6,055 nt of DNA from Propionibacteriaceae bacterium. GTDB lineage: Bacteria > Actinomycetota > Actinomycetes > Propionibacteriales > Propionibacteriaceae. The stretch is taken from assembly GCA_024636075.1 (NCBI GenBank), contig JAGXHS010000104.1:1-6055 (forward strand), in the 5' to 3' direction. Under the pieces are notes generated by a model. The model saw nothing but the letters and a program-made list of their open reading frames with translations, did no database searches and was not told the DNA's origin. Positions 1 through 5,301 of this stretch are shown here, piece after piece. Position 1 is the stretch's first letter. Each line of letters opens with the position of its first letter. The translations under genes were made by a program, and so were the position numbers.

Positions 1-238
1 CCATCCCACCGAGATCGCGATCCACAGTGAAGGCGAGATGCCGCGCAGCGTCAAGAGGGAGCCAACCGGATCAGGGTATTACCATGAGATCGAGGCGGTC
101 AGCGAATACCTGCGCCAAGGGCTCACCGAATCGCCCCTGATGCCCCTCGACGACACCCTCGCGGTGCAGCGTCAATTGTCCAGCGTGCTCGATCAGCTGG
201 GCATCAACATCACCGACGACGAATCAGTCCTCGACTGA
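1..238 (+). CDS. Gfo/Idh/MocA-family oxidoreductase, C-terminal fragment (5' end outside window)
   Basis: The reading frame is open from base 2 to a TGA at 236-238 and gives 78 residues with no upstream stop, so the gene begins before the window. The fragment has the usual end of Gfo/Idh/MocA NAD(P)-dependent dehydrogenases. It begins in the last strands of the substrate-binding beta-sheet domain (about residues 1-25). The tail then reads GYYHEIEAVSEYLRQG followed by ESPLMPLDDTLAVQRQLSSV, matching the family pattern GYxxEAxxVxxCLRxGxxESPxMPLxxTLxxMxxxDxIRxQxG. These enzymes oxidise or reduce sugars, inositols or dihydrodiols. The NAD-binding Rossmann half and the catalytic lysine lie outside the window, so the substrate cannot be told. 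An ATG at 38 is internal to the domain and is not a credible start. The gene converges on ileS with a 12-bp gap. Family assignment rests on the C-terminal pattern only. Confidence 0.75.
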   Translation, partial: HPTEIAIHSEGEMPRSVKREPTGSGYYHEIEAVSEYLRQGLTESPLMPLDDTLAVQRQLSSVLDQLGINITDDESVLD

Positions 239-250
239 GAACTGCTCACC

Positions 251-3200
251 TCAGACCCGCTGCACCCGTACGGATAGACCCAGATCGGGATCGCGGACGA
301 AGCTCTCGTCGCGCTCCCCCGCGCTGAATTCTGTTGCCAGCACCTCTTCGGCGATCAGCTCAGCGTGACTGCGAATCGCGTCAGCCAGCTGGCCCTCGGC
401 ATGCCAGGTGAGCGAGATGCGATCACTCACGTCCAGCGCAGAACCCTTCCGGGTCTCCTGGATGAAACGGATCACCTCACGGGCTTGGCCAGCCTCCAGC
501 AACGCGGGAGTCAGCTCCAGGTCGAGAGCAACGGTTTCGCCCTGATCATTGACAACGCTCCAGCCTTTGCGGGGTCGCTCCGTGATGATCACCTCATCGC
601 CGGACACGACCGTGCCGCCGTCGAAGTCGACAGTGGCCTCGCCACTATCCTCCAACGCCGCTGCGAGCGCGCCAGCATCCGCAGCTGCGATCGCTGCGGC
701 CACGTGCGGGGTCTGCTTGCCGAAGCGCTTTCCGAGCGCCCGAAAATTCCCCTTGGCGGAGTAGTCAACCAGGTCTCCGGCTGACGCGAACGACTCGAGC
801 TGTTCGATGTTGAGCTCCGCGGTGATCTCCCCGCGAAGCTCGTCACTCAGCCCGGTCAGCGCCTTGCTGGGCACCAGAGCACGATGCAGTGGTTGGCGCG
901 TCTTCACCCTGGCCTCGGCGCGTGCGGAGCGACCCAGTTCCACCAACCGTCGGGTGACGTCCATCGCAGCGTCCAGGTCCAGATCCATCGCACTCTCGTC
1001 GGCGGTGGGCCAACTGGCCAGATGAACCGACGACGGCGCCGTCTGATCGGTGGCCACGACGAGGTCCTGCCAGACCCGCTCAGTGACGAACGGAGTCAGG
1101 GGCGCCATCAGACGGGTGAGTACGTGCAGGGTCTCGTGCAATGTCCACAGCGCCGACGGGTCACCACTCCAGAATCGGCGACGGGACCTGCGCACGTACC
1201 AGTTGGACAGGTCGTCGACGAAAGCACTGAGCAGACTCCCGGCACGCTGGGTGTCGAAGTCCTCCAGGGCTGCGGTCACGTTCGCCACCAGGATGTGCGT
1301 TCGGGAGGTCAGCCAGCGATCCAGCACATGGCGTTGCGACACCGGGGGAGCATCCCCGGTGGGAGTCCAGCCGTTGGTGCGGGCATACAGGGCGTGGAAG
1401 GCCACCGAGTTCCAGTAGGTCAGCAACACCTTTCGAACGGTCTCGGTGATGGTCTGGTGCCCGACCCGACGCGCCGCCCACGGCGAGCCGCCTGCGGCCA
1501 TGAACCAACGGACAGCGTCGGCGCCGTGCTCGTCCATCAGCGGGATGGGCAGCAGAATGTTGCCCAGATGCTTGCTCATCTTGCGTCCGTCTTCGGCCAG
1601 GATGTGGCCGAGACACAAGACATTGCGGTACGAGGATTCGTCGAACACCAAGGTGCCGACGGCCATCAGCGAGTAGAACCAACCACGGGTCTGGTCAATG
1701 GCTTCACAGATGAAGTCCGCCGGGTAGGCACGCTCCAGCTGCTCCGCCGAACCCCCCCGATGCGGAAAGCCCCACTGGGCGAACGGCATGGATCCGGAGT
1801 CGAACCATGCATCGATCACTTCCGGCACTCGTCGCGATTCCTTGCCGCACTCCGGGCAGTCGAAGACGACATCGTCCACGAAGGGACGGTGTGGGTCCAG
1901 CTCGGACTGGTCCCTGCCTGTCAGTTCGGTCAGTTCCGCACGGGATCCGACACACACCTGGTGGTCGTCGCTGCAACGCCAGATGGGCAGCGGGGTGCCC
2001 CAGTACCGGGTGCGTGACAATGCCCAGTCGACGTTGTTGTTCAACCAGTCGCCGAAGCGTCCCCATTTGATGTTGTCCGGGTACCAGGTGGTCTTCTGGT
2101 TCTCGGACAGCAGTTGGTCCTTGATCTGTGTCGTGCGGATGTACCAGGACGGCTGGGCGTAGTAGAGCAGCGCGGTGTGACAGCGCCAGCAGTGCGGGTA
2201 GGAGTGTTCGTAGTCCAGCTTGCGGTACATCAGTCCGCGCGCGACGAGGTCAGCCACCAAAGCCTTGTCAGCCGTCTTGAAGAACTGCCCTCCGACCAGC
2301 TCGATGTCCTCGGAGAAAGTGCCATCCGGTCGGACGGGGTTGACGATGTCCAACCCGTAGCGGCGGCACACCACCATGTCGTCGGCGCCGAAGGCCGGCG
2401 CCTGGTGCACAACTCCGGTGCCGTCCTCCGTGGTGACGTAATCGGCCAGGACGACGAAGTGCGCCGGGTTGTCGAAAGACACCAGCTCGAAGGGCCGCTG
2501 GTAGGTCCAGCGCTCCAGATCACGACCCACGAGTCGCTCCAGCACGGTCCATCCTTCTCCGAGCACGCCGTCGAACAACCGGGCCGCCACCACCAGGGTC
2601 TCGGTCTCATTGCTGGCCACGACGTACTCCACCTCCGGGTGGACCGCGACGGCAGTGTTGCTGACCAACGTCCACGGCGTGGTCGTCCAGACCAGCAACG
2701 CGGCCCGCCCTGCCCACGGGCCCGAGGTGAGTGGCATCCGGACATACACCGACGGGTCGATGACGTCCTCATAGCCCTGGGCCACTTCATGATCACTCAG
2801 TGTGGTGCCGCACCGCGGGCAGTAGGGGGCGACGCGATGGTCCTCGCTGAGCAATCCTTTGGAATGGATCCGTTTCAGCGCCCACCACACCGATTCCACG
2901 TATTCCGAAGACATCGTCCAATAGGCCTCGTTCATGTTGACCCAATAGCCCATCCGGCGGGTCAGGTCAGCGAACTCGCCGACGCGGGCGGTCACCGATT
3001 CCCGGCATCGCGCGTTGAACGCTTCGATGCCGTAGGCCTCGATGTCGGGCTTGCCATTGAAGCCCAGTTCCTTCTCGACGGCCAGTTCCACCGGCAACCC
3101 GTGGCAGTCCCAACCAGCCTTTCGGTCGACGCGGTAACCCTGCATGGTCTTGAAGCGGGGGAACACGTCCTTGAACACCCGCGCCTCCACGTGGTGGGTG

Positions 3201-3385
3201 CCCGGTTGGCCGTTCGCAGTCGGCGGGCCCTCGTAGAAGGTCCACGGCTCACCGTCGCGGGTCTGCTCGAGAGTGGAATCGAAGGTGGCGTTGTCGGTCC
3301 AGAAGTCGAGGATGGCGTGTTCCATCCCGGGCAGGTTGATCTGCGCAGGGACCGGGCGGTAGCCGGCTTTCGATTCGGTGCTCAT
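251..3385 (-). CDS. ileS: Isoleucyl-tRNA synthetase, type 2 (IleRS2) with GXHH-altered HIGH motif
   Basis: Cytoplasmic class Ia synthetase that charges tRNA-Ile with isoleucine and edits mischarged valine; 1044 aa, normal for type-2 (eukaryote-like) IleRS. Visible in order: the nucleotide-binding motif PPTANGQPGTHH (residues 54-65), with GTHH at 62-65 in place of HXGH; a zinc-type CPRC (189-192); the CP1 editing domain with VWTTTPWTL (232-240) and GTGVVHQAPAFGADD (322-336); CWRC (399-402) and CPEC (510-513); DAWFDSGSMPFAQ (525-537); QTRGWF (565-570); KMSKH (602-606, the KMSKS loop); the anticodon-binding helices with NWYVRRSRRRFW (728-739); and a long C-terminal domain to residue 1044. The frame stays open upstream to 3511, but that stretch is the T-box leader. 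Two ATGs stand in tandem (3388 and 3385). The Shine-Dalgarno AGAGGA abuts the first, so the second (MSTESK...) is preferred. Expression is probably set by the leader and promoter upstream. Confidence 0.98.
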   Translation of the reverse strand: MSTESKAGYRPVPAQINLPGMEHAILDFWTDNATFDSTLEQTRDGEPWTFYEGPPTANGQPGTHHVEARVFKDVFPRFKTMQGYRVDRKAGWDCHGLPVELAVEKELGFNGKPDIEAYGIEAFNARCRESVTARVGEFADLTRRMGYWVNMNEAYWTMSSEYVESVWWALKRIHSKGLLSEDHRVAPYCPRCGTTLSDHEVAQGYEDVIDPSVYVRMPLTSGPWAGRAALLVWTTTPWTLVSNTAVAVHPEVEYVVASNETETLVVAARLFDGVLGEGWTVLERLVGRDLERWTYQRPFELVSFDNPAHFVVLADYVTTEDGTGVVHQAPAFGADDMVVCRRYGLDIVNPVRPDGTFSEDIELVGGQFFKTADKALVADLVARGLMYRKLDYEHSYPHCWRCHTALLYYAQPSWYIRTTQIKDQLLSENQKTTWYPDNIKWGRFGDWLNNNVDWALSRTRYWGTPLPIWRCSDDHQVCVGSRAELTELTGRDQSELDPHRPFVDDVVFDCPECGKESRRVPEVIDAWFDSGSMPFAQWGFPHRGGSAEQLERAYPADFICEAIDQTRGWFYSLMAVGTLVFDESSYRNVLCLGHILAEDGRKMSKHLGNILLPIPLMDEHGADAVRWFMAAGGSPWAARRVGHQTITETVRKVLLTYWNSVAFHALYARTNGWTPTGDAPPVSQRHVLDRWLTSRTHILVANVTAALEDFDTQRAGSLLSAFVDDLSNWYVRRSRRRFWSGDPSALWTLHETLHVLTRLMAPLTPFVTERVWQDLVVATDQTAPSSVHLASWPTADESAMDLDLDAAMDVTRRLVELGRSARAEARVKTRQPLHRALVPSKALTGLSDELRGEITAELNIEQLESFASAGDLVDYSAKGNFRALGKRFGKQTPHVAAAIAAADAGALAAALEDSGEATVDFDGGTVVSGDEVIITERPRKGWSVVNDQGETVALDLELTPALLEAGQAREVIRFIQETRKGSALDVSDRISLTWHAEGQLADAIRSHAELIAEEVLATEFSAGERDESFVRDPDLGLSVRVQRV

Positions 3386-3388
3386 CAT

Positions 3389-3439
3389 TCCTCTTCGTCT
3401 GGAATCGCCGGGAGCGATCACTGTTCGGTGACGAAGGGA
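3389..3439 (-). promoter_or_regulatory. Shine-Dalgarno sequestrator helix of the ileS T-box
   Basis: UCCCUUCGUC (3439-3430) is complementary to GACGAAGAGGA (3399-3389), giving ten pairs with one bulged A at 3392. The right strand contains the ileS ribosome-binding site AGAGGA. The left strand shares U3439 to U3435 with the antisequestrator, so the two helices exclude each other. The intervening loop holds a small AUCGC/GCGAU hairpin. The pairing indicates control of translation initiation rather than transcription termination. Confidence 0.85.
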
Positions 3440-3477
3440 CGATGTCGCCTGTTCGGCGGGCACCGCGGTACCACCCT
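3435..3477 (-). promoter_or_regulatory. T-box antisequestrator
   Basis: AGGG (3477-3474) pairs with CCCU (3438-3435). The seven-base bulge UGGUACC (3473-3467) holds the tRNA-binding UGGU. Above it GCGGUG (3466-3461) pairs with CAUCGU (3444-3439) using two G-U pairs, and the top is closed by a CGCC/GGCG hairpin (3458-3455 with 3449-3446) with loop GAACA. This is the standard antiterminator/antisequestrator architecture. Bound uncharged tRNA-Ile should stabilise it and keep the CCCU strand away from the Shine-Dalgarno. Confidence 0.85.
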
Positions 3478-3567
3478 CCTCGGGGACAGCCACGGCTGTC
3501 GCCCACTTCATTCACGCCGCAGCCGGTTCTAGTGGGTTCGCGTACGAACCGTTCTTCCGGCAGCTCC

Positions 3568-3581
3568 GGGGTGATGGCCCC
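3568..3581 (-). promoter_or_regulatory. T-box Stem I terminal hairpin with AUC specifier codon
   Basis: GGGG-CCAUCA-CCCC is a four-pair stem with a six-base loop. AUC at 3575-3573 would pair with the GAU anticodon of tRNA-Ile, and the following A matches the conserved purine after the specifier. The codon lies in the terminal loop and no distal Stem I (no AG-bulge or distal loop) is visible, which is the ultrashort Stem I design known from actinobacterial ileS leaders. The fold is read by eye. Confidence 0.8.
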
Positions 3582-3603
3582 ATCCACGCTGTGCGACCCG
3601 CTC

Positions 3604-3631
3604 AGTATAGAAGTGCAGTGACACTCGACAA
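3604..3631 (-). promoter_or_regulatory. Predicted sigma-A-type promoter of ileS
   Basis: On the minus strand a TTGTCG (3631-3626; 4 of 6 to TTGACA) is separated by 16 bases from TATACT (3609-3604; 5 of 6 to TATAAT). Transcription would begin near 3597, about 15 bases before the GGGG strand of the specifier hairpin, which suits a T-box leader of this type. The AT-rich -10 stands out in an otherwise GC-rich region. Prediction by consensus only. Confidence 0.65.
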
Positions 3632-3723
3632 AACGCATTCTGCTGGCCGGCACCCACCGCTGAGTCGCTGGTGACGAAGCTCGCATGCAGTTCTTGCACC
3701 CAGCAGGTTTCAAGCGGGGACCG
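3632..3723. other. Intergenic stretch between thrE stop and ileS promoter
   Basis: About 90 bases with no coding potential on either strand that I can support. I see no strong hairpin followed by a T-run on the minus strand, so no intrinsic terminator for thrE is evident. Two short inverted arms (CTGCTGG at 3640-3646 and CCAGCAG at 3700-3706) are more than 50 bases apart and are probably chance. Read-through from thrE into the ileS leader cannot be excluded from sequence. Confidence 0.5.
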
Positions 3724-5157
3724 TCAACTGCCGGTCGCCGGTGCATGGACGACCCCACGACGCCCCCGCAACTGCAACTCGGGGATGGGTCGCGCCAAGA
3801 AGTTGCCGAGCGTTGAACCTGCAGCCAGCGCCAATCCGGTGAACACGGCGAGCATCAACAGGGGCATTCCCGAATCGGCCCCGGCCATGTTCTCCTGGTT
3901 CTCCACCAGGGCGTAGATCCCTCGGTAGAGCACCAGACCGGGCATCAGCGGTGCGATCCCGGCTGAGACCAGTGCGATCACCGGCAGCTTCCATCGATTC
4001 GCCAACAACTGCGCCACGAACCCGACGCCGACGGCGGCCACCCCCGCCGATGCGGGATGGTTGCCGGTGGCCAGCATCATCGCGTGGTATCCGAGCCAGA
4101 GCAACGCACCCAGGGCCGCGCAGAAGAACAGCGACCGGGGGCCCAGATGCCCACTGACGGCAAAGGAAAGGGCGATGATCGCAGCACAACTGACCTGGAC
4201 CAGCACGCTGTCGCTGAAACCCGCTCTCGGCGCGAGATAGCCAGGTATGCCGATCTGAAGTCCCAACCACAGTGTCGCCAGTAGTCCCAGCACGATCGCC
4301 ATCGTCAGGACGATCACCTCGAATGTTCGGGCGCCAGCCGTGATGTAGTAGCCGTCGATCGCTTCCCGCGCGGCGGTGACCACTCCCAAACCCGCCAGAA
4401 GTGACATCATGCCCGCGGCCACGATCAGTGACGGCGAGATGGCCCAGACGGGCAGCCTGGTGTAGGCCCTCAGAGCCATCACGGTCAAGGCGCAGACGGT
4501 CGGCACCGCCGCCGCGAGGGCAATGACGAAGAAGTAGGGCAGGCCCTTGCGGACGCTCCAGCCGACCAGCAGGTCTGCGGCGGTTGTGGCGAAGCCGGCT
4601 GCCAGCGTGGTCTGCCAGTTCCCGCCCAACAGGACGGTCATGGACGCGCCCATCACGAAGGCCGAGAGGGACAGCACCCAGAAGCGGTAGTTGGGTGATG
4701 TGTCCAGCAGACCGTCGAACCCGGCGCGAGCCTGTTCCAGATCGATCACTCCACGGGAGAACCGGTCAACCAGCCCTGCCAGCCGGGACAACCTCTCGTA
4801 GTCCACCGTTCGCGCCTTCACGACACGCATGGTGGTGATCGGATCATCCTCAACCCGGTGTTCCGTGATGGTGACGCAGGTGAAGGTGATGTTGATGTGC
4901 ACATTCAGACCGCTGCTGCGGGCCACCTGCAGCGTCATCTGCGTCGCGTCGGATGAGGTGGCTCCGGTGGCCAGGGCCAGTTCTCCCACCCGAGCCGCCA
5001 GGTCAATCGTGGATCGCGCCAACCGGGCGTCGGTGTCCCACTGCGCCTGCTTGAGATGCTGATGGTGCGCTGCCTGCTGCTGGTCGCGCAGGACGCGGTC
5101 GGAGGCTTGCACCCAGCGTTGCCGCTGGCCGGTTTTTCGGGGATTCGGCTCACTCAC
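3724..5157 (-). CDS. thrE: ThrE-family threonine/serine exporter
   Basis: Predicted inner-membrane exporter of threonine and serine, 477 aa from the chosen start (Corynebacterium ThrE is of similar size). Residues 1-155 are hydrophilic. They open with a Gln/His-rich stretch (about 25-40), followed by the conserved soluble part of the DUF1212/ThrE domain with ARVGELALATGATSSDATQM (55-74). About ten membrane segments follow, near 160-178, 182-200, 207-229, 236-262, 278-303, 316-336, 338-361, 367-388, 390-411 and 429-451. The second half matches the ThrE_2 domain, ending with GIAPLMPGLVLYRGI (400-414). The favoured start is the GTG at 5157, preceded by AGGA (5169-5166) with an eight-base spacer. 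A TTG at 5226 in the same frame, with AGAAGG six bases upstream, would add 23 residues that look non-conserved. The gene lies between the BCCT gene and the ileS promoter, all on one strand. Substrate is inferred from the family. Confidence 0.92.
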   Translation of the reverse strand: MSEPNPRKTGQRQRWVQASDRVLRDQQQAAHHQHLKQAQWDTDARLARSTIDLAARVGELALATGATSSDATQMTLQVARSSGLNVHINITFTCVTITEHRVEDDPITTMRVVKARTVDYERLSRLAGLVDRFSRGVIDLEQARAGFDGLLDTSPNYRFWVLSLSAFVMGASMTVLLGGNWQTTLAAGFATTAADLLVGWSVRKGLPYFFVIALAAAVPTVCALTVMALRAYTRLPVWAISPSLIVAAGMMSLLAGLGVVTAAREAIDGYYITAGARTFEVIVLTMAIVLGLLATLWLGLQIGIPGYLAPRAGFSDSVLVQVSCAAIIALSFAVSGHLGPRSLFFCAALGALLWLGYHAMMLATGNHPASAGVAAVGVGFVAQLLANRWKLPVIALVSAGIAPLMPGLVLYRGIYALVENQENMAGADSGMPLLMLAVFTGLALAAGSTLGNFLARPIPELQLRGRRGVVHAPATGS

Positions 5158-5165
5158 GCCCGGAA

Positions 5166-5169
5166 TCCT
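5166..5169 (-). promoter_or_regulatory. Ribosome-binding site supporting the GTG start of thrE
   Basis: AGGA stands eight bases before the GTG at 5157-5155 on the minus strand. It is the main reason for choosing that start over the upstream TTG at 5226, which also has a purine-rich AGAAGG at a six-base spacing. The choice is probable, not certain. Confidence 0.5.
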
Positions 5170-5180
5170 GTCACGCCGCG

Positions 5181-5196
5181 GGGTGGAACTCCACCC
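5181..5196. repeat. 16-bp inverted repeat just upstream of thrE
   Basis: GGGTGGA (5181-5187) and TCCACCC (5190-5196) are perfect inverted arms around a two-base centre. The site lies about 24 bases upstream of the favoured GTG start, within the expected leader or promoter zone of thrE. The near-palindromic form with a two-base centre suits a dimeric repressor or activator site better than an RNA hairpin, whose loop would be strained. No matching regulator is in view, and a chance palindrome in GC-rich DNA is possible. Confidence 0.35.
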
Positions 5197-5256
5197 GCCA
5201 GCAACTGGACCGGGTCGGCCAGTCAACTGTCACCTTCTGGCGACGAACGGGAGTGC

Positions 5257-5276
5257 CCGGCTCTCGGGAGAGCTGG
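5257..5276. terminator. Hairpin downstream of the BCCT gene, possible weak terminator
   Basis: GCTCT (5260-5264) and AGAGC (5269-5273) flank CGGG. Two more C-G pairs lie outside (5257-5258 with 5275-5276), across a position that is a G-U pair in plus-strand RNA and a C-A mismatch in minus-strand RNA. The hairpin sits about 25 bases after the BCCT stop codon in its direction of transcription. No T-run follows, so termination is uncertain. Confidence 0.25.
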
Positions 5277-5301
5277 ACATTCCCGCAGTGTCAGGCGTCG
5301 T

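Larger units (their letters stand above)
3389..3597 (-). ncRNA. T-box riboswitch leader of ileS (translational, ultrashort Stem I type)
   Basis: On the minus strand the leader carries the canonical T-box AGGGTGGTACCGCGG (3477 to 3463). Its UGGU (3473-3470) is complementary to a tRNA ending ACCA, as expected for tRNA-Ile with discriminator A. Upstream, a GGGG/CCCC hairpin (3581-3578 with 3571-3568) displays CCAUCA in its loop, putting an AUC isoleucine codon (3575-3573) followed by A in the specifier position. A GGUUCG/CGAACC hairpin (3550-3545 with 3540-3535) and the conserved-looking AGAACCGG follow. Stem III is GACAGC-CGUG-GCUGUC (3500-3485), extended by GGG/CCC around a bulged C. There is no terminator with a U-run; the switch ends at the ileS Shine-Dalgarno. 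This matches known actinobacterial ileS T-boxes, in which uncharged tRNA-Ile frees the ribosome site. The 5' end is inferred from the promoter and is approximate. Confidence 0.95.

Noticed and set aside
884..2017. Plus-strand open frame of 377 codons opposite ileS
   Set aside because: It is antisense to the catalytic and anticodon-binding regions of ileS, has no recognisable motif, and has a composition typical of the complement of GC-rich coding DNA.
3482..3504. Strong hairpin GACAGC-CGUG-GCUGUC as an intrinsic terminator
   Set aside because: It sits where T-box Stem III belongs, directly before the T-box, and no U-run follows.
2114..3532. Long plus-strand open frame (472 codons) opposite ileS
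   Set aside because: It is wholly antisense to the conserved IleRS coding sequence. Its translation is rich in His, Arg, Val and Gly with no recognisable domain, as expected for a shadow frame in high-GC DNA.
3640..3706. CTGCTGG / CCAGCAG inverted arms as a terminator behind thrE
   Set aside because: The arms are more than 50 bases apart, there is no T-run, and the right-hand part is beyond the ileS promoter direction; probably chance.
3710..4270. Minus-strand alternative frame inside thrE
   Set aside because: It overlaps thrE in another frame, is Arg/Gly-rich and lacks the membrane segments seen in the thrE frame.
5195..5226. TTGACT at 5226-5221 as the -35 of a thrE promoter
   Set aside because: No AT-rich -10 lies 16-18 bases downstream on the minus strand; the spacing falls on GC-rich sequence.
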